Of a stretch of 64,000 bases of DNA, positions 27,001-40,300 are shown piece after piece (positions within the stretch are counted from its first letter, which is position 1; each line of letters starts with the position of its first letter). Below the pieces are notes generated by a model. The model did no database searches. It had not been told where the DNA came from and saw only the letters and a list, made by a program, of their open reading frames with translations. Both the position numbers and the translations under genes were made by a program. The stretch covers positions 32,009,666-32,073,665 of the forward strand of contig NC_092579.1 of the NCBI RefSeq assembly GCF_037975245.1, read 5' to 3'. Source of the stretch: Apostichopus japonicus. Lineage: Eukaryota > Echinodermata > Holothuroidea > Aspidochirotida > Stichopodidae.

Positions 27001-28243
27001 CTGCCCCCACCTGGTCTCGAGCCCGCGATCCAAAATACGTCACGCTCTCGAGGTACAGAGCAACCAACCGCGCCACGACAGCAGTTGATATAAATCTATG
27101 TTCGTTTCTAATACTTAAAGTTCCCAGAGACCGTGTGAGATCGCGGCAAAAGCAAACTGCCCCCACCTGGTCTCGAGCCCGCGATCCAAAATACGTCACG
27201 CTCTGGATGTACAGAGCAACCAACCGCGCCACGACAGCAGTTGATATAAATCTATGTTCGTTTCTTATACTTAAAGTTCCCAGAGACCGTACCAGATCGC
27301 GGCAAAAGCAAACTGCCCCCACCTGGTCTCGAGCCCGCGATCCAAAATACGTCACGCTCTCGAGGTACAGAGCAACCAACCGCGTCACGACAGCAGTTGA
27401 TATAAATCTATGTTCGTTTCTAATACTTAAAGTTCCCAGAGACCGTATGAGATCGCGGCAAAAGCAAACTGCCCCCACCTGGTCTCGAGCCCGCGATCCA
27501 AAATACGTCACGCTCTCGAGGTACAGAGCAACCAACCGCGTCTCGACAGCAGTTGATATAAATCTATGTTCGTTTCTAATACTTAAAGTTCCCAGAGACC
27601 GTATGAGATCGCGGCAAAAGCAAACTGCCCCCACCTGGTCTCGAGCCCGCGATCCAAAATACGTCACGCTCTCGAGGTACAGAGCAACCAACCGCGCCAC
27701 GACAGCAGTTGATATAAATCTATGTTCGTTTCTAATACTTAAAGTTCCAGAGACCGTATAAGATCGCGGCAAAAGCAAACTGCCCCCACCTGGTCTCGAG
27801 CCCGCGATCCAAAATACGTCACGCTCTCGAGGTACAGAGCAACCAACCGCGCCACGACAGCAGTTGATATAAATCTATGTTCGTTTCTAATACTTAAAGT
27901 TCCCAGAGACCGTATGAGATCGCGGCAAAAGCAAACTGCCCCCACCTGGTCTCGAGCCCGCGATCCAAAATACGTCACGCTCTCGAGGTACAGAGCAACC
28001 AACCGCGCCACGACAGCAGTTGATATAAATCTATGTTCGTTTCTAATACTTAAAGTTCCAGAGCCGTATAAGATCGCGGCAAAAGCAAACTGCCCCCACC
28101 TGGTCTCGAACCCGCGATCCAAAATACGTCACGCTCTCGAGGTACAGAGCAACCAACCGCGCCACGACAGCAGTTGATATAAATCTATGTTCGTTTCTAA
28201 TACTTAAAGTTCCAGAGACCGTATGAGATCGCGGCAAAAGCAA
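24009..28243. repeat. 2,796-bp higher-order repeat with a following 2,175-bp offset block
   Basis: About 24,009-24,982 recurs at 26,805-27,778 (offset 2,796 bp). It includes a rare CGGGCCACG variant, the CTCTGGATGTAC monomer, the TTTCTTATACTT variant and two CGCGTCAC-type monomers. The block at 25,564-26,068 then recurs at 27,739-28,243 with an offset of 2,175 bp, so four monomers' worth of sequence differs between the copies. Confidence 0.75.
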
Positions 28244-28823
28244 ACTGCCCCCACCTGGTCTCGAGCCCGCGATCCAAAATACGTCACGCTCTCGAGGTAC
28301 AGAGCAACCAACCGCGCCACGACAGCAGTTGATATAGATCTATGTTCGTTTCTAATACTTAAAGTTCCAGAGACCGTACCAGATCGCGGCAAAAGCAAAC
28401 TGCCCCCACCTGGTCTCGAGCCCGCATCCAAAATACGTCACGCTCTCGAGGTACAGAGCAACCAACCGCGCCACGACAGCAGTTGATATAAATCTATGTT
28501 CGTTTCTAATACTTAAAGTTCCAGAGACCGTATAAGATCGCGGCAAAAGCAAACTGCCCCCACCTGGTCTCGAGCCCGCGATCCAAAATACGTCACGGTC
28601 TCGAGGTACAGAGCAACCAACCGCGCCACGACAGCAGTTGATATAAATCTATGTTCGTTTCTAATACTTAAAGTTCCCAGAGACCGTATGAGATCGCGGC
28701 AAAAGCAAACTGCCCCCACCTGGTCTCGAGCCCGCGATCCAAAATACGTCACGCTCTCGAGGTACAGAGCAACCAACCGCGCCACGACAGCAGTTGATAT
28801 AAATCTATGTTCGTTTCTAATAC

Positions 28824-31800
28824 TTAAAGTTCCAGAGACCGTATAAGATCGCGGCAAAAGCAAACTGCCCCCACCTGGTCTCGAGCCCGCGATCCAAAAT
28901 ACGTCACGCTCTCGAGGTACAGAGCAACCAACCGCGCCACGACAGCAGTTGATATAAATCTATGTTCGTTTCTAATACTTAAAGTTCCCAGAGACCGTAT
29001 GAGATCGCGGCAAAAGCAAACTGCCCCCACCTGGTCTCGAGCCCGCGATCCAAAATACGTCACGCTCTCGAGGTACAGAGCAACCAACCGCGCCACGACA
29101 GCAGTTGATATAAATCTATGTTCGTTTCTAATACTTAAAGTTCCAGAGCCGTATAAGATCGCGGCAAAAGCAAACTGCCCCCACCTGGTCTCGAACCCGC
29201 GATCCAAAATACGTCACGCTCTCGAGGTACAGAGCAACCAACCGCGCCACGACAGCAGTTGATATAAATCTATGTTCGTTTCTAATACTTAAAGTTCCAG
29301 AGACCGTATAAGATCGCGGCAAAAGCAAACTGCCCCCACCTGGTCTCGAGCCCGCGATCCAAAATACGTCACGCTCTCGAGGTACAGAGCAACCAACCGC
29401 GCCACGACAGCAGTTGATATAGATCTATGTTCGTTTCTAATACTTAAAGTTCCAGAGACCGTACCAGATCGCGGCAAAAGCAAACTGCCCCCACCTGGTC
29501 TCGAGCCCGCATCCAAAATACGTCACGCTCTCGAGGTACAGAGCAACCAACCGCGCCACGACAGCAGTTGATATAAATCTATGTTCGTTTCTAATACTTA
29601 AAGTTCCAGAGACCGTATAAGATCGCGGCAAAAGCAAACTGCCCCCACCTGGTCTCGAGCCCGCGATCCAAAATACGTCACGCTCTCGAGGTACAGAGCA
29701 ACCAACCGCGCCACGACAGCAGTTGATATAAATCTATGTTCGTTTCTAATACTTAAAGTTCCCAGAGACCGTATGAGATCGCGGCAAAAGCAAACTGCCC
29801 CCACCTGGTCTCGAGCCCGCGATCCAAAATACGTCACGCTCTCGAGGTACAGAGCAACCAACCGCGCCACGACAGCAGTTGATATAAATCTATGTTCGTT
29901 TCTAATACTTAAAGTTCCAGAGCCGTATAAGATCGCGGCAAAAGCAAACTGCCCCCACCTGGTCTCGAACCCGCGATCCAAAATACGTCACGCTCTCGAG
30001 GTACAGAGCAACCAACCGCGCCACGACAGCAGTTGATATAAATCTATGTTCGTTTCTAATACTTAAAGTTCCAGAGACCGTATAAGATCGCGGCAAAAGC
30101 AAACTGCCCCCACCTGGTCTCGAGCCCGCGATCCAAAATACGTCACGCTCTCGAGGTACAAAGCAACCAACCGCGCCACGACAGCAGTTGATATAAATCT
30201 ATGTTCGTTTCTAATACTTAAAGTTCCAGAGACCGTACGAGATCGTGGCAAAAGCAAACTGCCCCCACCTGGTCTCGAGCCCGCGATCCAAAATACGTCA
30301 CGCTCTCGAGGTACAGAGCAACCAACCGCGCCACGACAGCAGTTGATATAGATCTATGTTCGTTTCTAATACTTAAAGTTCCAGAGACCGTACCAGATCG
30401 CGGCAAAAGCAAACTGCCCCCACCTGGTCTCGAGCCCGCGATCCAAAATACGTCACGCTCTCGAGGTACAGAGCAACCAACCGCGCCACGACAGCAGTTG
30501 ATATAAATCTATGTTCGTTTCTAATACTTAAAGTTCCAGAGACCGTATAAGATCGCGGCAAAAGCAAACTGCCCCCACCTGGTCTCGAGCCCGCGATCCA
30601 AAATACGTCACGCTCTCGAGGTACAGAGCAACCAACCGCGCCACGACAGCAGTTGATATAAATCTATGTTCGTTTATAATACTTAAAGTTCCCAGAGACC
30701 GTATGAGATCGCGGCAAAAGCAAACTGCCCACACCTGGTCTCGAGCCCGCGATCCAAAATACGTCACGCTCTGGATGTACAGAGCAACCAACCGCGCCAC
30801 GACAGCAGTTGATATAAATCTATGTTCGTTTCTTATACTTAAAGTTCCAGAGACCGTACCAGATCGCGGCAAAAGCAAACTGCCCCCACCTGGTCTCGAG
30901 CCCGCGATCCAAAATACGTCACGCTCTCGAGGTACAGAGCAACCAACCGCGTCACGACAGCAGTTGATATAAATCTATGTTCGTTTCTAATACTTAAAGT
31001 TCCCAGAGACCGTATGAGATCGCGGCAAAAGCAAACTGCCCCCACCTGGTCTCGAGCCCGCGATCCAAAATACGTCACGCTCTCGAGGTACAGAGCAACC
31101 AACCGCGTCACGACAGCAGTTGATATAAATCTATGTTCGTTTCTAATACTTAAAGTTCCCAGAGACCGTATGAGATCGCGGCAAAAGCAAACTGCCCCCA
31201 CCTGGTCTCGAGCCCGCGATCCAAAATACGTCACGCTCTCGAGGTACAGAGCAACCAACCGCGCCACGACAGCAGTTGATATAAATCTATGTTCGTTTCT
31301 AATACTTAAAGTTCCAGGGGCCGTATGAGATCGCGGCAAAAGCAAACTGCCCCCACCTGGTCTCGAGCCCGCGATCCAAAATACGTCACGCTCTCGAGGT
31401 ACAGAGCAACCAACCGCGCCACGACAGCAGTTGATATAAATCTATGTTCGTTTCTAATACTTAAAGTTCCCAGAGACCGTATGAGATCGCGGCAAAAGCA
31501 AACTGCCCCCACCTGGTCTCGAGCCCGCGATCCAAAATACGTCACGCTCTCGAGGTACAGAGCAACCAACCGCGCCACGACAGCAGTTGATATAAATCTA
31601 TGTTCGTTTCTAATACTTAAAGTTCCCAGAGACCGTATGAGATCGCGGCAAAAGCAAACTGCCCCCACCTGGTCTCGAGCCCGCGATCCAAAATACGTCA
31701 CGCTCTCGAGGTACAGAGCAACCAACCGCGCCACGACAGCAGTTGATATAAATCTATGTTCGTTTCTAATACTTAAAGTTCCCAGAGACCGTATAAGATC

Positions 31801-34800
31801 GCGGAAAAGGCAAACTTCCCCCACCTGGTCTCGAGCCCGCGATCCAAAATACGTCACGCTCTCGCAGTACAGAGCAACCAACCGCGCCACGACAGCCGTT
31901 GATATAAATCTATGTTCGTTTCTAATACTTAAAGTTCCAGAGACCGTATGAGATCGCGGCAAAAGCAAACTGCCCCACCTGGTCTCGAGCCCGCGATCCA
32001 AAATACGTCACGCTCTCGAGGTACAGAGCAACCAACCGCGCCACGACAGCAGTTGATATAAATCTAGGTTCGTTTCTCATACTTAAAGTTCCAGAGACCG
32101 TACCAGATCGTGGCAAAAGCAAACTGCCCCCACCTGGTCTCGAGCCCGCGATCCAAAATACGTCACGCTCTCGAGGTACAGAGCAACCAACCGCGCCACG
32201 ACAGCAGTTGATATAGATCTATGTTCGTTTCTAATACTTAAAGTTCCAGAGACCGTACGAGATCGTGGCAAAAGCAAACTGCCCCCACCTGGTCTCGAGC
32301 CCGCGATCCAAAATACGTCACGCTCTCGAGGTACAGAGCAACCAACCGCGCCACGACAGCAGTTGATATAAATCTATGTTCGTTTCTAATACTTAAAGTT
32401 CCAGAGACCGTATAAGATCGCGGCAAAAGCAAACTGCCCCCACCTGGTCTCGAGCCCGCGATCCAAAATACGTCACGCTCTCGAGGTACAGAGCAACCAA
32501 CCGCGCCACGACAGCAGTTGATATAAATCTATGTTCGTTTCTAATACTTAAAGTTCCCAGAGACCGTATGAGATCGCGGCAAAAGCAAACTGCCCCCACC
32601 TGGTCTCGAGCCCGCGATCCAAAATACGTCACGCTCTCGAGGTACAGAGCAACCAACCGCGCCACGACAGCAGTTGATATAAATCTATGTTCGTTTCTAA
32701 TACTTAAAGTTCCAGAGCCGTATAAGATCGCGGCAAAAGCAAACTGCCCCCACCTGGTCTCGAACCCGCGATCCAAAATACGTCACGCTCTCGAGGTACA
32801 GAGCAACCAACCGCGCCACGACAGCAGTTGATATAAATCTATGTTCGTTTCTAATACTTAAAGTTCCAGAGACCGTATAAGATCGCGGCAAAAGCAAACT
32901 GCCCCCACCTGGTCTCGAGCCCGCGATCCAAAATACGTCACGCTCTCGAGGTACAGAGCAACCAACCGCGCCACGACAGCAGTTGATATAGATCTATGTT
33001 CGTTTCTAATACTTAAAGTTCCAGAGACCGTACCAGATCGCGGCAAAAGCAAACTGCCCCCACCTGGTCTCGAGCCCGCATCCAAAATACGTCACGCTCT
33101 CGAGGTACAGAGCAACCAACCGCGCCACGACAGCAGTTGATATAAATCTATGTTCGTTTCTAATACTTAAAGTTCCAGAGACCGTATAAGATCGCGGCAA
33201 AAGCAAACTGCCCCCACCTGGTCTCGAGCCCGCGATCCAAAATACGTCACGCTCTCGAGGTACAGAGCAACCAACCGCGCCACGACAGCAGTTGATATAA
33301 ATCTATGTTCGTTTCTAATACTTAAAGTTCCCAGAGACCGTATGAGATCGCGGCAAAAGCAAACTGCCCCCACCTGGTCTCGAGCCCGCGATCCAAAATA
33401 CGTCACGCTCTCGAGGTACAGAGCAACCAACCGCGCCACGACAGCAGTTGATATAAATCTATGTTCGTTTCTAATACTTAAAGTTCCAGAGCCGTATAAG
33501 ATCGCGGCAAAAGCAAACTGCCCCCACCTGGTCTCGAACCCGCGATCCAAAATACGTCACGCTCTCGAGGTACAGAGCAACCAACCGCGCCACGACAGCA
33601 GTTGATATAAATCTATGTTCGTTTCTAATACTTAAAGTTCCAGAGACCGTATAAGATCGCGGCAAAAGCAAACTGCCCCCACCTGGTCTCGAGCCCGCGA
33701 TCCAAAATACGTCACGCTCTCGAGGTACAAAGCAACCAACCGCGCCACGACAGCAGTTGATATAAATCTATGTTCGTTTCTAATACTTAAAGTTCCAGAG
33801 ACCGTACGAGATCGTGGCAAAAGCAAACTGCCCCCACCTGGTCTCGAGCCCGCGATCCAAAATACGTCACGCTCTCGAGGTACAGAGCAACCAACCGCGC
33901 CACGACAGCAGTTGATATAGATCTATGTTCGTTTCTAATACTTAAAGTTCCAGAGACCGTACCAGATCGCGGCAAAAGCAAACTGCCCCCACCTGGTCTC
34001 GAGCCCGCGATCCAAAATACGTCACGCTCTCGAGGTACAGAGCAACCAACCGCGCCACGACAGCAGTTGATATAAATCTATGTTCGTTTCTAATACTTAA
34101 AGTTCCAGAGACCGTATAAGATCGCGGCAAAAGCAAACTGCCCCCACCTGGTTTCGAGCCCGCGATCCAAAATACGTCACGCTCTCGAGGTACAGAGCAA
34201 CCAACCGCGCCACGACAGCAGTTGATATAAATCTATGTTCGTTTATAATACTTAAAGTTCCCAGAGACCGTATGAGATCGCGGCAAAAGCAAACTGCCCA
34301 CACCTGGTCTCGAGCCCGCGATCCAAAATACGTCACGCTCTGGATGTACAGAGCAACCAACCGCGCCACGACAGCAGTTGATATAAATCTATGTTCGTTT
34401 CTTATACTTAAAGTTCCAGAGACCGTACCAGATCGCGGCAAAAGCAAACTGCCCCCACCTGGTCTCGAGCCCGCGATCCAAAATACGTCACGCTCTCGAG
34501 GTACAGAGCAACCAACCGCGTCACGACAGCAGTTGATATAAATCTATGTTCGTTTCTAATACTTAAAGTTCCCAGAGACCGTATGAGATCGCGGCAAAAG
34601 CAAACTGCCCCCACCTGGTCTCGAGCCCGCGATCCAAAATACGTCACGCTCTCGAGGTACAGAGCAACCAACCGCGTCACGACAGCAGTTGATATAAATC
34701 TATGTTCGTTTCTAATACTTAAAGTTCCCAGAGACCGTATGAGATCGCGGCAAAAGCAAACTGCCCCCACCTGGTCTCGAGCCCGCGATCCAAAATACGT

Positions 34801-35961
34801 CACGCTCTCGAGGTACAGAGCAACCAACCGCGCCACGACAGCAGTTGATATAAATCTATGTTCGTTTCTAATACTTAAAGTTCCAGGGGCCGTATGAGAT
34901 CGCGGCAAAAGCAAACTGCCCCCACCTGGTCTCGAGCCCGCGATCCAAAATACGTCACGCTCTCGAGGTACAGAGCAACCAACCGCGTCACGACAGCAGT
35001 TGATATAAATCTATGTTCGTTTCTAATACTTAAAGTTCCCAGAGACCGTATGAGATCGCGGCAAAAGCAAACTGCCCCCACCTGGTCTCGAGCCCGCGAT
35101 CCAAAATACGTCACGCTCTCGAGGTACAGAGCAACCAACCGCGCCACGACAGCAGTTGATATAAATCTATGTTCGTTTCTAATACTTAAAGTTCCCAGAG
35201 ACCGTACCATATCGCGGCAAAAGCAAACTGCCCCCACCTGGTCTCGAGCCCGCGATCCAAAATACGTCACGCTCTCGAGGTACAGAGCAACCAACCGCGC
35301 CACGACAGCAGTTGATATAAATCTATGTTCGTTTCTAATACTTAAAGTTCCCAGAGACCGTATAAGATCGCGGAAAAGGCAAACTGCCCCCACCTGGTCT
35401 CGAGCCCGCGATCCAAAATACGTCACGCTCTCGCAGTACAGAGCAACCAACCGCGCCACGACAGCCGTTGATATAAATCTATGTTCGTTTCTAATACTTA
35501 AAGTTCCAGAGACCGTATGAGATCGCGGCAAAAGCAAACTGCCCCACCTGGTCTCGAGCCCGCGATCCAAAATACGTCACGCTCTCGAGGTACAGAGCAA
35601 CCAACCGCGCCACGACAGCAGTTGATATAAATCTAGGTTCGTTTCTCATACTTAAAGTTCCAGAGACCGTACCAGATCGTGGCAAAAGCAAACTGCCCCC
35701 ACCTGGTCTCGAGCCCGCGATCCAAAATACGTCACGCTCTCGAGGTACAGAGCAACCAACCGCGCCACGACAGCAGTTGATATAGATCTATGTTCGTTTC
35801 TAATACTTAAAGTTCCAGAGACCGTACGAGATCGTGGCAAAAGCAAACTGCCCCCACCTGGTCTCGAGCCCGCGATCCAAAATACGTCACGCTCTCGAGG
35901 TACAGAGCAACCAACCGCGCCACGACAGCAGTTGATATAGATCTATGTTCGTTTCTAATAC
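28824..35961. repeat. Near-identical tandem pair of a 3,569-bp (23-monomer) higher-order repeat
   Basis: About 28,824-32,240 and 32,393-35,810 match monomer by monomer at a constant offset of 3,569 bp, with only scattered single-base differences. Examples are TGGTTTCGAG near 34,150 against TGGTCTCGAG near 30,581, and the TTCCCC/TGCCCC difference near 31,815. Shared rare marks include the GCCCGCATCC deletion (near 29,510 and 33,079), CCAGAGCCGTA junctions, GATATAGATCT, and the GCGGAAAAGGC/CTCGCAGTAC monomer. The low divergence indicates a recent duplication. Confidence 0.88.
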
Positions 35962-37360
35962 TTAAAGTTCCCAGAGACCGTATGAGATCGCGGCAAAAGC
36001 AACCTGCCCCCACCTGGTCTCGAGCCCGCGATCCAAAATACGTCACGCTCTCGAGGTACAGAGCAACCAACCGCGCCACGACAGCAGTTGATATAAATCT
36101 ATGTTCGTTTCTAATACTTAAAGTTCCAGAGACCGTATGAGATCGCGGCAAAAGCAAACTGCCCCCACCTGGTCTCGAGCCCGCGATCCAAAATACGTCA
36201 CGCTCTCGAGGTACAGAGCAACCAACCGCGCCACGACAGCAGTTGATATAAATCTATGTTCGTTTCTAATACTTAAAGTTCCCAGAGACCGTATAAGATC
36301 GCGGCAAAAGCAAACTGCCCCCACCTGGTCTCGAGCCCGCGATCCAAAATACGTCACGCTCTCGAGGTACAGAGCAACCAACCGCGCCACGACAGCAGTT
36401 GATATAGATCTATGTTCGTTTCTAATACTTAAAGTTCCCAGAGACCGTATGAGATCGCGGCAAAAGCAAACTGCCCCCACCTGGTCTCGAGCCCGCGATT
36501 CAAAATACGTCACGCTCTCGAGGTACAGAGCAACCAACCGCGCCACGACAGCAGTTGATATAAATCTATGTTCGTTTCTAATACTTAAAGTTCCCAGAGC
36601 CGTATAAGATCGCGGCAAAAGCAAACTGCCCCCACCTGGTCTCGAGCCCGCGATTCAAAATACGTCACGCTCTCGAGGTACAGAGCAACCAACCGCGCCA
36701 CGACAGCAGTTGATATAAATCTATGTTCGTTTCTAATACTTAAAGTTCCAGAGACCGTATAAGATCGCGGCAAAAGCAAACTGCCCCCACCTGGTCTCGA
36801 GCCCGCGATCCAAAATACGTCACGCTCTCGAGGTACAGAGCAACCAACCGCGCCACGACAGCAGTTGATATAAATCTATGTTCGTTTCTAATACTTAAAG
36901 TTCCAGAGACCGTATGAGATCGCGGCAAAAGCAAACTGCCCCCACCTTGTCTCGAGCCCGCGATCCAAAATACGTCACGCTCTCCAGGTACAGAGCAACC
37001 AACCGCGCCACGACAGCAGTTGATATAAATCTATGTTCGTTTCTAATACTTAAAGTTCCCAGAGACCGTATAAGATCGCGGAAAAGGCAAACTGCCCCCA
37101 CCTGGTCTCGAGCCCGCGATCCAAAATACGTCACGCTCTCGCAGTACAGAGCAACCAACCGCGCCACGACAGCAGTTGATATAAATCTATGTTCGTTTCT
37201 AATACTTAAAGTTCCAGAGACCGTATGAGATCGCGGCAAAAGCAAACTGCCCCCACCTGGTCTCGAGCCCGCGATCCAAAATACGTCACGCTCTCGAGGT
37301 ACAGAGCAACCAACCGCGCCACGACAGCAGTTGATATAAATCTATGTTCGTTTCTAATAC

Positions 37361-40300
37361 TTAAAGTTCCAGAGACCGTATGAGATCGCGGCAAAAGCAA
37401 ACTGCCCCCACCTGGTCTCGAGCCCGCGATCCAAAATACGTCACGCTCTCGAGGTACAGAGCAACCAACCGCGCCACGACAGCAGTTGATATAAATCTAG
37501 GTTCGTTTCTCATACTTAAAGTTCCAGAGACCGTACCAGATCGTGGCAAAAGCAAACTGCCCCCACCTGGTCTCGAGCCCGCGATCCAAAATACGTCACG
37601 CTCTCGAGGTACAGAGCAACCAACCGCGCCACGACAGCAGTTGATATAAATCTATGTTCGTTTCTAATACTTAAAGTTCCAGAGACCGTACGAGATCGTG
37701 GCAAAAGCAAACTGCCCCCACCTGGTCTCGAGCCCGCGATCCAAAATACGTCACGCTCTCGAGGTACAGAGCAACCAACCGCGCCACGACAGCAGTAGAT
37801 ATAGATCTATGTTCGTTTCTAATACTTAAAGTTCCAGAGACCGTACGAGATCGTGGCAAAAGCAAACTGCCCCCACCTGGTCTCGAGCCCGCGATCCAAA
37901 ATACGTCACGCTCTCGAGGTACAGAGCAACCAACCGCGCCACGACAGCAGTAGATATAGATCTATGTTCGTTTCTAATTCTTAAAGTTCCCAGAGACCGT
38001 ATGAGATCGCGGCAAAAGCAAACTGCCCCCACCTGGTCTCGAGCCAGCGATCCTAAATACGTCACGCTCTCGAGGTACAGAGCAACCAACCGCGTCACGA
38101 CAGCAGTTGATATAAATCTATGTTCGTTTCTAATACTTAAAGTTCCAGAGCCGTATAAGATCGCGGCAAAAGCAAACTGCCCCCACCTGGTCTCGAACCC
38201 GCGATCCAAAATACGTCACGCTCTCGAGGTACAGAGCAACCAACCGCGCCACGTCAGCAGTTGATATAAATCTATGTTCGTTTCTAATACTTAAAGTTCC
38301 AGAGCCGTATAAGATCGCGGCAAAAGCAAACTGCCCCCACCTGGACTCGAGCCCGCGATTCAAAATACGTCACGCTCTCGAGGTACAGAGCAACCAACCG
38401 CGCCACGACAGCAGTTGATATAAATCTATGTTCGTTTCTAATACTTAAAGTTCCAGAGCCGTATAAGATCGCGGCAAAAGCAAACTGCCCCCACCTGGTC
38501 TCGAACCCGCGATCCAAAATACGTCACGCTCTCGAGGTACAGAGCAACCAACCGCGCCACGACAGCAGTTGATATAAATCTATGTTCGTTTCTAATACTT
38601 AAAGTTCCAGAGACCGTATGAGATCGCGGCAAAAGCAAACTGCCCCCACCTGGTCTCGAGCCCGCGATCCAAAATACGTCACGCTCTCGAGGTACAGAGC
38701 AACCAAGCGCGCCACGACAGCAGTTGATATAAATCTATGTTCGTTTCTAATACTTAAAGTTCCCAGAGACCGTATAAGATCGCGGAAAAGGCAAACTGCC
38801 CCCACCTGGTCTCGAGCCCGCGATCCAAAATACGTCACGCTCTCGCAGTACAGAGCAACCAACCGCGCCACGACAGCAGTTGATATAAATCTATGTTCGT
38901 TTCTTATACTTAAAGTTCCAGAGACCGTATGAGATCGCGGCAAAAGCAAACTGCCCCCACCTGGTCTCGAGCCCGCGATCCAAAATACGTCACGCTCTCG
39001 AGGTACAGAGCAACCAACCGCGTCACGACAGCAGTTGATATAAATCTATGTTCGTTTCTAATACTTAAAGTTCCCAGAGACTGTATGAGATCGCGGCAAA
39101 AGCAAACTGCCCCCACCTGGTCTCGAGCCCGCGATCCAAAATACGTCACGCTCTCGAGGTACAGAGCAACCAACCGCGTCACGACAGCAGTTGATATAAA
39201 TCTATGTTCGTTTCTAATACTTAAAGTTCCCAGAGACCGTATGAGATCGCGGCAAAAGCAAACTGCCCCCACCTGGTCTCGAGCCCGCGATCCAAAATAC
39301 GTCACGCTCTCGAGGTACAGAGCAACCAACCGCGCCACGACAGCAGTTGATATAAATCTATGTTCGTTTCTAATACTTAAAGTTCCAGGGGCCGTATGAG
39401 ATCACGGCAAAAGCAAATTGCCCCTACCTGGTCTCGAGCCCGCGATCCAAAATACGTCACGCTCTCGAGGTACAGAGCAACCAACCGCGCCACGACAGCA
39501 GTTGATATAAATCTATGTTCGTTTCTAATACTTAAAGTTCCCACAGACCGGATGAGATCGCGGCAAAAGCAAACTGCCCCCACCTGGTCTCGAGTCCGCG
39601 ATCCAAAATACGTCACGCTCTCGAGGTACAGAGCAACCAACCGCGCCACGACAGCAGTTGATATAAATCTATGTTCGTTTCTAATACTTAAAGTTCCCAG
39701 AGACCGTATAAGATCGCGGAAAAGGCAAACTGCCCCCAGCTGGTCTCGAGCCCGCGATCCAAAATACGTCACGCTCTCGCAGTACAGAGCAACCAACCGC
39801 GCCACGACAGCAGTTGATATAAATCTATGTTCGTTTCTTATACTTAAAGTTCCAGAGACCGTATGAGATCGCGGCAAAAGCAAACTGCCCCCACCTGGTC
39901 TCGAGCCCGCGATCCAAAATACGTCACGCTCTCGAGGTACAGAGCAACCAACCGCGTCACGACAGCAGTTGATATAAATCTATGTTCGTTTCTAATACTT
40001 AAAGTTCCCAGAGACTGTATGAGATCGCGGCAAAAGCAAACTGCCCCCACCTGGTCTCGAGCCCGCGATCCAAAATACGTCACGCTCTCGAGGTACAGAG
40101 CAACCAACCGCGTCACGACAGCAGTTGATATAAATCTATGTTCGTTTCTAATACTTAAAGTTCCCAGAGACCGTATGAGATCGCGGCAAAAGCAAACTGC
40201 CCCCACCTGGTCTCGAGCCCGCGATCCAAAATACGTCACGCTCTCGAGGTACAGAGCAACCAACCGCGCCACGACAGCAGTTGATATAAATCTATGTTCG

